A DNA stretch of 24,659 nucleotides from an uncultured Neomegalonema sp. (GCA_937958345.1 CALGNW010000278.1:1-24659), one strand, 5' to 3'. Shown: positions 16,177-23,469, numbered from the stretch's first letter. Numbers and translations are program-made. The notes: generated by a model from the letters alone, not told the origin.

Positions 16177-16862
16177 ATGTTTCTCTCATCCGATATCGCC
16201 TGCACAAATCCTGTCAGGTCTTCCGCTACGAAATGGACGTGATCGTCCGTTGCGCCAAGCGACGCCCAGTCGCAGGCGGTCGGGACATAGACACAACGCA
16301 TCCCCAGTTCATGCGGAACCAGCAGGTTATGCGCGATATCCTCGAACATCGCCGCGTGAGCGGGATCTCCGCCGGTTTCCTCCAGCACACGATCATAGGC
16401 GGAACGCGCGGGTTTCGGCATATAGCGCGACGTGCGAATGTCGAACGCATCGTGAAAAGCACCGGCAATCCCGATCCGGTTCAGAACATTCTCGACATGC
16501 CCCATGCTGGCATTGCTGTGAATCACCCGCCGCCCCGGCAAGGCGGCAATCGCATCGCCCAACGCGGGGTTTGGCTGTATCTCTGAAATATCAACGTCGT
16601 GGACGTATTCATTGAATGCGTCAGGCTCGACATCGTGATGGATCATCAGCCCCCGCATCGTCAGACCGTATTGCTGAAAATACTCGGTCTGCATGGCTTC
16701 GGCGGTCGGCTGGTCAATCCCCAGCTTGTCGATGATATACCCCTGCATCCGCTCGTGGACCTGCCGCCACATGGTTTCGGGGCGCGGGTAAAGCGTGTTG
16801 TCGAGATCGAATATCCACAGGTTCACGCTCTCGAACGCGCTCAGGTCCGGCGCTTGGGTCAT
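16173..16862 (-). CDS. HAD-superfamily hydrolase, pyrimidine 5'-nucleotidase type
   Basis: 229-residue soluble phosphatase of the HAD superfamily. Motif I is FDLDNTLYP with Asp19 (nucleophile) and Asp21. Motif II is HSNAS with Ser116. Motif III is Lys150 in MPKPARSAY. Motif IV is Glu174-Asp175 in FEDIAHNL. The spacing and the DNTLYP signature match the SDT1-like pyrimidine 5'-nucleotidase subgroup, which dephosphorylates nucleoside monophosphates; actual substrate unproven. The start overlaps the msrB stop and the stop overlaps the ubiH-like start, both as ATGA. Confidence 0.87.
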   Translation of the reverse strand: MTQAPDLSAFESVNLWIFDLDNTLYPRPETMWRQVHERMQGYIIDKLGIDQPTAEAMQTEYFQQYGLTMRGLMIHHDVEPDAFNEYVHDVDISEIQPNPALGDAIAALPGRRVIHSNASMGHVENVLNRIGIAGAFHDAFDIRTSRYMPKPARSAYDRVLEETGGDPAHAAMFEDIAHNLLVPHELGMRCVYVPTACDWASLGATDDHVHFVAEDLTGFVQAISDERNI

Positions 16863-17254
16863 TCTTCAGGCTCAAAGCTCAGCGCGACACCGTTCATACA
16901 ATAGCGCAGGCCGGTTGGCGCGGGACCGTCGTTGAAGACGTGCCCCAAATGCCCGTCGCACGCGGCACAGACAATTTCCGTCCGCTTCATAAAGAACCCG
17001 CTGTCGTCATGTTCTTCTACCGCTTCGGCATCGACCGGCTGATAGAAACTCGGCCATCCCGTGCCCGAATCGAACTTGGCGGATGCATCGAATAACGGCG
17101 CGTCACAGCCTGCACAGCGGTACGTGCCCTCGGCCTTGGGATAGTTATCGTTGGTGAACGCCCGCTCGGTGCCCTTTTTGCGCAAAACGCGATAGGCTTC
17201 GGGTGATAGGCTCTGCTGCCACTCGGCATCGGATTTCAGCACTTTATCAACCAT
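16859..17254 (-). CDS. msrB: Peptide-methionine (R)-S-oxide reductase
   Basis: 131-residue enzyme that reduces methionine-R-sulfoxide in proteins. Zinc is bound by Cys47/Cys50 (CAGC) and Cys96/Cys99 (CAAC). The catalytic residue is Cys119 in LRYCMNGVAL. The conserved FDSGTGWPSF (61-70) carries Thr where two-Cys MsrB enzymes have the resolving Cys, so a different recycling route or another thiol is expected. The start at 17254 (MVDKVLKS) is preferred over the upstream ATG at 17299: it has AGGA eight bases before it, and the residues it drops are unlike MsrB. It heads the coupled run with the HAD and ubiH-like genes. Confidence 0.94.
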   Translation of the reverse strand: MVDKVLKSDAEWQQSLSPEAYRVLRKKGTERAFTNDNYPKAEGTYRCAGCDAPLFDASAKFDSGTGWPSFYQPVDAEAVEEHDDSGFFMKRTEIVCAACDGHLGHVFNDGPAPTGLRYCMNGVALSFEPEE

Positions 17255-17397
17255 CAGTCTTGTCCTCGTCCCGTGAATGCCCGAACGACATCTTGTCATC
17301 TTTGGATGTTAGATCCCATGTAGTGCGCGGTGCAGGGAAGTTGAACACTATTTCGCGTCCGGCTGCGCGAGAGACGTAAGCGAGGGTAAAAAGTCCG

Positions 17398-18147
17398 ATG
17401 CGATTTCCATTCAAGGGCCGCTATACTGTGCGCCTCGCGGCCAGTGGCGATGACGTTCGCCGGGCGCAAACCCTGCGGCATCTGGCGTTTATCGGCGATA
17501 CCGGCGCCGCACCGCGTGAAACGGCGCTTGACGCGGATCAGTATGACGTCAAATGCGATCATGTGCTGATCGAAGAGGCCAGGACAGGCGACCTTGTATG
17601 TTGCTTCCGATTGCTGCCCTTCGAAAGCGGCGCGGAAATCGACACCAGCTATTCCGCGCAGTTTTACGACCTTGCCGCGCTGCGCACCTTCCCTGACCGT
17701 GTTGTCGAGATGGGCCGGTTCTGCGTTCACCCGGATCACCGCAAAGGCGAGGTTTTGCGTACGGCATGGGGCGCAATGACCCGCTATGTCGATGCCCGCC
17801 AGATCAAACTATTGATCGGTTGCTCCAGTTTTCACGGCGTTGATGCCGATACCTACAGCGATGTATTCGCCTTGCTCAAGGACCACCACCTTGCGCCGAC
17901 CCACTGGCTACCCAGACCGAAGGCCGCCAATATTTTCGAGTTTGCCCGAAAACTAAGCCTTCGGCGTGCCGACAAAATCAAAGGCATGCGCCTGATGCCG
18001 CCATTACTGCGCGGTTATCTGTCAATGGGCGGCTGGGTCAGCGATCACGCGGTTATTGATCACGACATGAACACGCTGCATGTTTTCACCGGCCTCGAGA
18101 TCAACCGCGTTCCTGACCGGATCAGCAAGGCTTTGCGCCGCTCCTGA
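17398..18147 (+). CDS. olsB: L-ornithine N-alpha-acyltransferase (OlsB family)
   Basis: 249-residue GNAT-fold enzyme. OlsB transfers a 3-hydroxyacyl chain from acyl carrier protein to ornithine, giving lyso-ornithine lipid for the membrane. The N-terminus GRYTVRLAASGDDVRRAQTL and the core VVEMGRFCVHPDHRKGEVLRTAWGAM (given here as consecutive landmarks near 105-130) fit the family, as does the 3' segment MPPLLRGYLSMGGWVSDHAV. GAGGG about 12 bases before the ATG is a weak ribosome-binding site. The second enzyme, OlsA, is not identified here; plsC at 2116-2850 is a candidate only by family. The gene is divergent from msrB, with 143 bases between. Confidence 0.86.
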   Translation: MRFPFKGRYTVRLAASGDDVRRAQTLRHLAFIGDTGAAPRETALDADQYDVKCDHVLIEEARTGDLVCCFRLLPFESGAEIDTSYSAQFYDLAALRTFPDRVVEMGRFCVHPDHRKGEVLRTAWGAMTRYVDARQIKLLIGCSSFHGVDADTYSDVFALLKDHHLAPTHWLPRPKAANIFEFARKLSLRRADKIKGMRLMPPLLRGYLSMGGWVSDHAVIDHDMNTLHVFTGLEINRVPDRISKALRRS

Positions 18148-18272
18148 CAACATTTCATCTCAAGACATAGTTGCAACACCTTGAGTATTTAGCAACTTTA
18201 GGCATTCTCCTCCGTATACAGCACGAATCTCCGGTGATTAAGGTTCGTGTACGTCGCTTTCGGAGCCTGCTG

Positions 18273-18710
18273 ATGAACCGCACTGCCGCCCTCGTTCTTG
18301 CCGCAACCTTGACCGGCCTGTCCTTGCCCCCGGCAAAGGCAAGTGACCCGCTCGTCCTGAGAACGGCAGATGGGCTGGGACATATCCCCGTTCAAGGCAG
18401 CGCGCTGCTTTATCCGCGCTCAGGGCATATCCTCGTCTTCGGCGTGACACCTAACCATCTCACCCAACCCGCGCCGGATGTACCCGATGCGGGGCAATGG
18501 CAATACCAACCGTCGCCGCCTGCTCCGATCCTCGCACCGCCAAAGTTTTCGCATCCCCGGCAGGGGTATTTCCCGCGGGAGCAGCTCGCACCGCAAACCG
18601 CTCCGGGATATGAATACGACTACGGCGGAACCGGCACAGATCGCCCGCCCTACCCGATGGAGGGTGCGAGCTGGTCAGAACCGCGCACGACTCCCCTCAA
18701 CGGCGGATAA
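18273..18710 (+). CDS. Small proline-rich exported protein, family unknown
   Basis: 145 residues. MNRTAALVLAATLTGLSLPP then AKA-SD looks like a Sec signal peptide with cleavage after residue 23. The mature part is rich in Pro, Gly and Tyr (YQPSPPAPILAPPKFS, YEYDYGGTG) and has no recognisable domain. The frame is open from 18171, but ATG 18273 gives the signal peptide and has CGGAG seven to eight bases upstream. It follows olsB by 125 bases and ends one base from the stop of the fasciclin gene on the other strand. Coding is supported by the signal sequence; function unknown. Confidence 0.65.
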   Translation: MNRTAALVLAATLTGLSLPPAKASDPLVLRTADGLGHIPVQGSALLYPRSGHILVFGVTPNHLTQPAPDVPDAGQWQYQPSPPAPILAPPKFSHPRQGYFPREQLAPQTAPGYEYDYGGTGTDRPPYPMEGASWSEPRTTPLNGG

Positions 18711-18711
18711 G

Positions 18712-19293
18712 CTAGGGACTGACAAGCTTATCGGTCTGGGGCAGCAACATTCCGTCAATGACGTGAATAATCCCGTTCGACGCAATCGCATCGCTTTGCA
18801 AAACATCAACGGTTCGTTTGCGCAGGTCGATCAGGCGCGGGGAATTGGCATCCCCCTGCGCAACGATCACCTCTTTGTTGATCGCAAACACTTTGGTTTT
18901 ACCGTTCAACTGCGGAAAGACCGTCAGCAGGTCTTCGGTGGTCAGCCGCGCGCGCACAATATGCCCTGACAGCACCTGCTTCAGCGCCCCCAGATCATCC
19001 TCGATCATCGCCTTAGCGGATTTGGGGCGCAGCTTGTCAAACGCTGCATCGTTCGGCGCAAAGACGGTCAGCGGTCCCAGCCCGTCCAATTCCGCATCAA
19101 GACCCGTTGCCTCCAGCGCTGTCACGAAACGCCGGTGCTCGGACGACGCGCGCAGCGCGGCCATCACGGGCTGATCCGGTGACACAGCAGAACCACCGAT
19201 CACGACCGGTGGCGGGTCGCGATAAAAACTGCACCCCGAGAGCGCAACGCACCCGCAAAGCCCTGACAACAAACTTCTCCGCGAAACAATCAT
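18712..19293 (-). CDS. Fasciclin (FAS1) domain lipoprotein
   Basis: 193 residues. A basic N-terminus (SRRSLLSGL) leads to the lipobox ALSGC with Cys21, so it is a predicted lipoprotein. The FAS1 domain spans about 40-190, with the two conserved blocks LTVFAPNDAAFDKL and ASNGIIHVIDGMLLP. FAS1 domains mediate adhesion or protein contacts in many bacteria; the partner here is unknown. The ATG overlaps the stop of the upstream hydrolase gene by four bases (ATGA), so the two are translated together. Confidence 0.9.
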   Translation of the reverse strand: MIVSRRSLLSGLCGCVALSGCSFYRDPPPVVIGGSAVSPDQPVMAALRASSEHRRFVTALEATGLDAELDGLGPLTVFAPNDAAFDKLRPKSAKAMIEDDLGALKQVLSGHIVRARLTTEDLLTVFPQLNGKTKVFAINKEVIVAQGDANSPRLIDLRKRTVDVLQSDAIASNGIIHVIDGMLLPQTDKLVSP

Positions 19294-20609
19294 TCAGCTT
19301 TCCGCCCGATTCCGACCTTACCGCCCAATAGCCTGAAGAACGCCCGCCAGCGCAAGACGCCGCGCGGAGCCGAGCTCAGCGGACCGCCGCCACGGCGTCC
19401 TTGGGGTATCGGTTTGCGCCGTCCGGCTCCCCAGCGCAAGGCGTTCAGACTCCAATCACGGCGCGACCGCAGGATATTCCCGTAAAACTGCATATAGGGC
19501 GGCCAGGTAAACGCCGCCCAATGATCCCACGAGGCCCCGCGCCATGTCGGGCGAAAATCCAACGGCGGATCAAGGCGACTGGCCCAGTTCGCCAGAACCG
19601 GCAGGTCAAGGTACAAGTCCATCCACGCCGAAAAATGCGCGCCCTGCGGTTTGCCGTGCAAGCCGATTACCTTGCCGCCGAAGAACAGCGACCAGACCCG
19701 GTCCCGAAACCTCGGGCGTTCCTCGGCGCGCCCGACAAAGGCCGCGAACCGGCGTCCCCACCGGCTCAAGGTCGCATCGCGCGAGACGATCACGTTAAAT
19801 ATCTGCGGCTTGCTGCGGCTGTGACGCCGCAAGGCACGCAGCGCGAGACGCGCATCCAGCCAGTGCGGCGCGCCCGACAACAGAATCACGCGCCCGACTC
19901 GGTCCAGCTCGGCAACGCGGTTTTCTTCTGCCAGACGGCGCAACGCGAACAGCACAACCCTCGCGCCGAGGCTATGCGCGAACAAATCAATCCGCCGGTT
20001 CGGAAAGACCTCGGCCAGCGCAGTGATTGTGCGCGCCAGACCCTCGGCGGCGATCGGTGCGGTCCGGTAGGCTGTGGCGTAATACGTCTCGGCGCCGCCA
20101 TCGGACCAGCGCAGGGTCGACAGCCAGTCGCGCCAGTCACCGCGCACATAGGTCGGATCACTTGCCCAGCCGAAACCGACGGCCATGCCGCTTTCACCGT
20201 CATCATCGCCAAAGCCGAGTCGTTTCGGCCACGGCGAGGAATGAGCGTGCCGCTCTACGTCCAGCTCGTCTTCGTCAAAGTGGTAAATCTGCGAGTGCGG
20301 ATTGGCGGCACGTCCGCGCTCGTGGCTCAGCGGCGCGCGGGGGTCGTACTGGAAACCGTGCACCATCACGCAGACCGGCCCGTCCGACGCGAGTTCCGGC
20401 AGGATCAGCGACCGCTCGCGCTTCAGGTGATCAACCAGCGGCCCGCGCACGTCGCCTTTCAGTTCAGACAAAAGGCCGCACCGGCGATAGGGGTCATAGT
20501 CACCGGGGACCCACGCGCCGTCGTGATCCGGCGCAAACAGCGCCCAATCGGCCCCCAGCCGCTGATCCGGCGGTCCGTTTGGACAGCATGTCAGCCTCAA
20601 CAGCGCCAT
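19290..20609 (-). CDS. Alpha/beta hydrolase, DUF900-like
   Basis: 439 residues with no signal peptide. CVMVHGFQYDP (80-90) provides the usual HG oxyanion strand, and FAHSLGARVVLFAL (about 210-223) holds the nucleophile Ser213 in an A-H-S-L-G elbow. The acidic DEDELDVERH stretch (about 112-121) and basic C-terminus (RRKPIPQGRRGGG) are unusual. It resembles DUF900/lipase-like hydrolases; substrate unknown. AGGAA lies four bases before the ATG. The stop overlaps the start of the fasciclin lipoprotein gene, which suggests joint production. Confidence 0.8.
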   Translation of the reverse strand: MALLRLTCCPNGPPDQRLGADWALFAPDHDGAWVPGDYDPYRRCGLLSELKGDVRGPLVDHLKRERSLILPELASDGPVCVMVHGFQYDPRAPLSHERGRAANPHSQIYHFDEDELDVERHAHSSPWPKRLGFGDDDGESGMAVGFGWASDPTYVRGDWRDWLSTLRWSDGGAETYYATAYRTAPIAAEGLARTITALAEVFPNRRIDLFAHSLGARVVLFALRRLAEENRVAELDRVGRVILLSGAPHWLDARLALRALRRHSRSKPQIFNVIVSRDATLSRWGRRFAAFVGRAEERPRFRDRVWSLFFGGKVIGLHGKPQGAHFSAWMDLYLDLPVLANWASRLDPPLDFRPTWRGASWDHWAAFTWPPYMQFYGNILRSRRDWSLNALRWGAGRRKPIPQGRRGGGPLSSAPRGVLRWRAFFRLLGGKVGIGRKAE

Positions 20610-20703
20610 GCGCTTCCTTTCCCGCCTCTCACCCTCTGGTGCTTTCAGAGCAAACTATTATACTCGGAGCAAATCAATCACTCGTCTCGCCCGGAGGCAC
20701 TAA

Positions 20704-21165
20704 ATGTCGAACTACGAATATAAAACAGTCGCTTTACCACGCTCGGTCGATAAACGGCGGCGGCGCAGGCAGACCGAGGCGGATCTGGTCGCCGAACAGT
20801 TAGGCAAGACGCTGAACGAGGAGGCGGTTGACGGGTGGGAGTATGTTCGCGCGGAAACGCTGACGACTCCGGGTCATCGCACGCTGATGAAACAGGGCGT
20901 TCCGGCGGCGTATGTCGTGCTGATCTTCAGACGCGCGAGAGAGAGCGTCTGGAAATCGCAGGCAAAGCAGGGACTCGCGCCGCCAACGGACCCCTCCCCT
21001 GCACCGGCTGCCCCAACGCCGCCCGCTCCTGCACCTGCGCCGCAGGCGTCGGCACAGCGCACCGAGCCGGAGGTGCGTTTCGGATCGACCAGCGTCCAGT
21101 TGGTTTCGAATGCGGATGGCGGGTCGGTCACGCCGCTGCGTCCTCTTGGATCGGCACAGGACTGA
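20704..21165 (+). CDS. DUF4177-like small protein with Pro/Ala-rich tail
   Basis: 153 residues. The N-terminal half (YEYKTVALPRSVDKRRRRR ... LNEEAVDGWEYVRAETL ... YVVLIFRRAR, residues 4-79) matches the DUF4177 pattern of a small alpha/beta domain ending in hydrophobic VLIFRR. The rest is a disordered Pro/Ala linker (about 92-118) and a short tail. GGAGG six bases before the ATG is a strong ribosome-binding site. It ends four bases before the acyl-CoA dehydrogenase gene, so the two are probably co-transcribed. Function unknown. Confidence 0.82.
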   Translation: MSNYEYKTVALPRSVDKRRRRRQTEADLVAEQLGKTLNEEAVDGWEYVRAETLTTPGHRTLMKQGVPAAYVVLIFRRARESVWKSQAKQGLAPPTDPSPAPAAPTPPAPAPAPQASAQRTEPEVRFGSTSVQLVSNADGGSVTPLRPLGSAQD

Positions 21166-21169
21166 ACCC

Positions 21170-22348
21170 ATGGATTTTGCGCTTTCCGAAGATCAGACTG
21201 CCATTCAGGATATGGCCCGCACATTTGCGGCGGACCGCCTCGCGCCGAATGCGGCAGAGTGGGACGAGAAGGCGCACTTTCCCAAGGATATCTACCGCGA
21301 GGCCGCAACTCTCGGCCTTGCCGCGATGTATACCGGCGAACAGCACGGCGGTTCGGGCCTTGGCCGGATGGAGGCGGCGCTGGTGTTCGAGGCACTCGCC
21401 GAGGGCTGCGTCAGCACATCGGCGTTTTTGTCGATCCACAACATGGTCAGTTGGATGGTCGACAGCTTTGGCTCGGACGAAACCCGCGCCGAATACCTGC
21501 CGCAACTCTGCTCGATGGAGCAGTTCGCATCCTACTGCCTGACCGAGCCGGGGTCCGGCTCCGATGCCGCCAGTCTCAAGACCAGCGCGCAAACGCACGG
21601 CAACGCGGATTACAAACTGAACGGCGGCAAGGCGTTTATTTCGGGGGGCGGCACATCCGACGTCTATCTGGTGATGGCGCGCACATCGGATGACGGGCCA
21701 AAGGGGGTCAGCGCGTTTCTGGTTCCCAAGGATGCCAAGGGCATATCTTTCGGCAAGACCGAACAGAAAATGGGCTGGAACAGCCAGCCGACGGCGCAGG
21801 TCATGCTCGACGATTGCGTCATCCCCGCGCGAAACCGGCTCGGCGACGAGGGCGAGGGTTTTACATTCGCGATGAAGGGACTGGACGGCGGGCGCATCAA
21901 CATCGCCGCCTGCTCGCTTGGCGGCGCAAAGGCCGCGATGACCGCCGCCGCAAACTATGCGGGCGAGCGCAGGCAATTCGGCAAACCCATCGGAGAGTTT
22001 CAGGCATCGCAATTCAAACTGGCCGACATGGCGACCAACTTTGCCGCGTGTCAGCTGATGACCTACCGCGCGGCCCATGCCCTTGATTCGGGCGATCCGC
22101 GCGTGCGCGAAAAATCGGCACAGGCGAAACGATTCGTCACCGATACCTGTTGGCACATCGTCGACGACGCCCTGCAACTGCACGGCGGCTACGGCTATAT
22201 CAAGGATTACGGGATCGAGCGGATTTTGCGCGATCTGCGCGTTCACCGCATTCTCGAGGGCACGAATGAAATCATGCGTACCATCATCGCGCGCCGGATT
22301 CTCAAGGACGTAAAGGACGGCACGCTCGCCGACGCCTTCGCGGCCTGA
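21170..22348 (+). CDS. Acyl-CoA dehydrogenase, isobutyryl-CoA dehydrogenase-like
   Basis: 392-residue FAD enzyme that oxidises a short, probably branched acyl-CoA and passes electrons to ETF. Landmarks are FALSEDQTAIQDMARTF at the N-terminus, CLTEPGSGSDAASLKT, the FAD-contact region GERRQFGKPIGEFQ, LQLHGGYGYIKDYGIER and HRILEGTNEIMR, where Glu363 is the expected catalytic base. The overall look is closest to ACAD8-type isobutyryl-CoA dehydrogenases of valine breakdown; other short-chain substrates cannot be excluded. The frame opens from 21110, but ATG 21170 gives the family N-terminus MDFALSEDQ. It lies four bases after the DUF4177-like gene. Confidence 0.9.
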   Translation: MDFALSEDQTAIQDMARTFAADRLAPNAAEWDEKAHFPKDIYREAATLGLAAMYTGEQHGGSGLGRMEAALVFEALAEGCVSTSAFLSIHNMVSWMVDSFGSDETRAEYLPQLCSMEQFASYCLTEPGSGSDAASLKTSAQTHGNADYKLNGGKAFISGGGTSDVYLVMARTSDDGPKGVSAFLVPKDAKGISFGKTEQKMGWNSQPTAQVMLDDCVIPARNRLGDEGEGFTFAMKGLDGGRINIAACSLGGAKAAMTAAANYAGERRQFGKPIGEFQASQFKLADMATNFAACQLMTYRAAHALDSGDPRVREKSAQAKRFVTDTCWHIVDDALQLHGGYGYIKDYGIERILRDLRVHRILEGTNEIMRTIIARRILKDVKDGTLADAFAA

Positions 22349-22361
22349 AGGCGAAGAAATT

Positions 22362-22392
22362 CCGACTCTCTCTCCTATGACGAGAGAATCGG
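22362..22392 (+). terminator. Hairpin downstream of the acyl-CoA dehydrogenase gene
   Basis: CCGA (22362-22365) and TCTCTC (22367-22372) pair with GAGAGA (22382-22387) and TCGG (22389-22392), with one C/A mismatch and a nine-base loop. It starts 13 bases after the stop codon. No T-run follows, so it is an imperfect rho-independent candidate. Confidence 0.4.
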
Positions 22393-22478
22393 GACGAAGG
22401 GGACGCCGATTCTGCCAAGGCGCGGACGGAACGGCTTCATCGGTGCAAAGCCGGCGCGCCGGACGGCGGCGCTCTCAC

Positions 22479-22492
22479 GGTGAAATTTCACC
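22479..22492. other. 14-bp perfect palindrome between convergent genes
   Basis: GGTGAAATTTCACC is an exact palindrome in the 205-base gap between the convergent acyl-CoA dehydrogenase gene and the Arg-rich gene. A second palindrome, CCGGCGCGCCGG, lies at 22451-22462. Neither is near a gene start. No gene-like frame is seen in the gap. Confidence 0.5.
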
Positions 22493-22553
22493 CGCAAACA
22501 CAGCCGCCGCCGCTCTCGCTCCAGAGCCGCGCCAATCAGGCAAAAATCAAAAT

Positions 22554-23243
22554 TCAGCGATCCGGCGGCCTGTCGGCCCACGCCATCGCGTGACATTCAT
22601 ATAAAACCGTATCGACCTCGTGGGTCCGGTTGCGCCGATATCCCGGCGGTGTGCCGGACCGCATCGGCCCGTATCGCCCCGGCCCCGGCGGGTTTGCCTC
22701 GCGGCGTTCCATCGCCCGCTGCAACCGCCGCGCCTGCGCCGGCATATCTTTCAGCGCCAGCAACAGCGCCTGCATCCGGCGGCACAGCCGACGCGACGCC
22801 TCGGCCTCGCGCATGGCGGGGTCCGCGCACAGATCGGCGACCGGATCGGGGCGCGCGGCAGGATCATCAAAAAACCGGATCGCCGGACCCGGCCCGCGCG
22901 CCACGCGCCGACCATCCGACAGTTCTGGAATAAACTTGCGGCGGTCGAATAACCAGAAAACCGGCGCACGCACCCCGCCCTTTTTCCGCGTTCCGCCCTG
23001 CCCTTCACGGCGCGTTTTCCGAACCGCCGCTGCGAGACGGGGCAACCGCCGCGCCAGATACAGCGTCAGACGACGGGTGGCCGATTCAGCAGGCAGCAAC
23101 ACGCGCAAAATCAACAGACGAACCGGCTTTGGCAAATCGGAAAACGACTTTCCGTCCGCGGCCAATCCTGCGGAAGCGAACAACCCCATCAGCAAACGCA
23201 ACAGCGCCTCGCGCTGATAGTTGATCACCCGTTCCGCTTCCAT
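22554..23243 (-). CDS. Arg-rich protein of unknown family
   Basis: 229 residues that I do not recognise. The N-terminal 65 residues look helical and partly hydrophobic (ALLRLLMGLFASAGLA; PVRLLILRVLLPAES), followed by RRLTLYLARRLPRLAAAVRK. The middle and C-terminus are rich in Arg, Pro and Gly, with WLFDRRKFIPELSD and FFDDPAARPDP as the more ordered segments. No signal peptide or clear catalytic motif. Coding is supported by AAGGA five bases before the ATG, by an upstream promoter-like sequence and by strong G+C at third positions. It is a single gene with its own control region. Confidence 0.68.
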   Translation of the reverse strand: MEAERVINYQREALLRLLMGLFASAGLAADGKSFSDLPKPVRLLILRVLLPAESATRRLTLYLARRLPRLAAAVRKTRREGQGGTRKKGGVRAPVFWLFDRRKFIPELSDGRRVARGPGPAIRFFDDPAARPDPVADLCADPAMREAEASRRLCRRMQALLLALKDMPAQARRLQRAMERREANPPGPGRYGPMRSGTPPGYRRNRTHEVDTVLYECHAMAWADRPPDR

Positions 23244-23279
23244 ACCGTCCTTCTGTCCTCATCAAATTCGCGACAGAAC

Positions 23280-23306
23280 ATAATATGAACATTTTGAATT
23301 TGTCAA
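23280..23306 (-). promoter_or_regulatory. Predicted promoter of the Arg-rich gene
   Basis: On the minus strand TTGACA (23306-23301) is an exact -35 match, and TATTAT (23285-23280) lies 15 bases further on. The spacing is shorter than the usual 16-18. The ATG at 23243 is 36 bases after the -10 box. The local AT-rich sequence within G+C-rich surroundings supports a promoter. Confidence 0.5.
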
Positions 23307-23313
23307 TGACAAA
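23299..23313. promoter_or_regulatory. 15-bp operator-like palindrome over the -35 box
   Basis: TTTGTCA-A-TGACAAA is a perfect seven-base inverted repeat with a one-base centre. It covers the predicted -35 box of the Arg-rich gene, a common position for a repressor site. The regulator is not identifiable here. Confidence 0.5.
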
Positions 23314-23335
23314 CATCCCTCCACAGCACGTGCCG

Positions 23336-23368
23336 CCGGATGACCCGATCAAGTCGGGCAATGACTCC
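23336..23368. repeat. Short intergenic palindromic repeat (GATCAAGTC type)
   Basis: CCCGA-TCAAG-TCGGG at 23344-23358, flanked by GGATGA and CAATGA, resembles a short dispersed palindrome frequent in alphaproteobacterial intergenic DNA. Only one copy is seen in this window, so the repeat status rests on recollection. Confidence 0.45.
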
Positions 23369-23391
23369 GACTGACCGACATGTGCGCGACC

Positions 23392-23434
23392 ACCTCATCC
23401 TAAGGAGCAGGCACAGCCTGCATCTCGAAGGATC
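23392..23434. repeat. Imperfect palindromic element (CCTCATCCT ... CTCGAAGGAT)
   Basis: An inner stem GCAGGC/GCCTGC (23407-23412 and 23416-23421) sits inside an outer ATCCT/AGGAT pair (23397-23401 and 23429-23433). The layout resembles palindromic elements scattered between genes of rhizobia and related bacteria, with CTCATCCTGAGGAGC-type arms. This copy carries TAAGG where those usually have TGAGG. It lies 36 bases beyond the 3' end of the exonuclease gene. Confidence 0.5.
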
Positions 23435-23469
23435 GCCAACAGCGCGAAGGCCGTTGCGTCGAATGAAAA

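Noticed and set aside
20650..20680. Possible promoter with TATTATAC before the DUF4177-like gene
   Set aside because: The -10-like box is fair but no matching -35 box was found at the right distance.
19401..20723. 440-codon frame antisense to the hydrolase
   Set aside because: Nearly coextensive with a well-supported hydrolase gene; composition is Arg/Gln-rich shadow without motifs.
21128..22246. 372-codon frame antisense to the second acyl-CoA dehydrogenase
   Set aside because: The plus-strand enzyme is complete with catalytic Glu; the antisense frame has no support.
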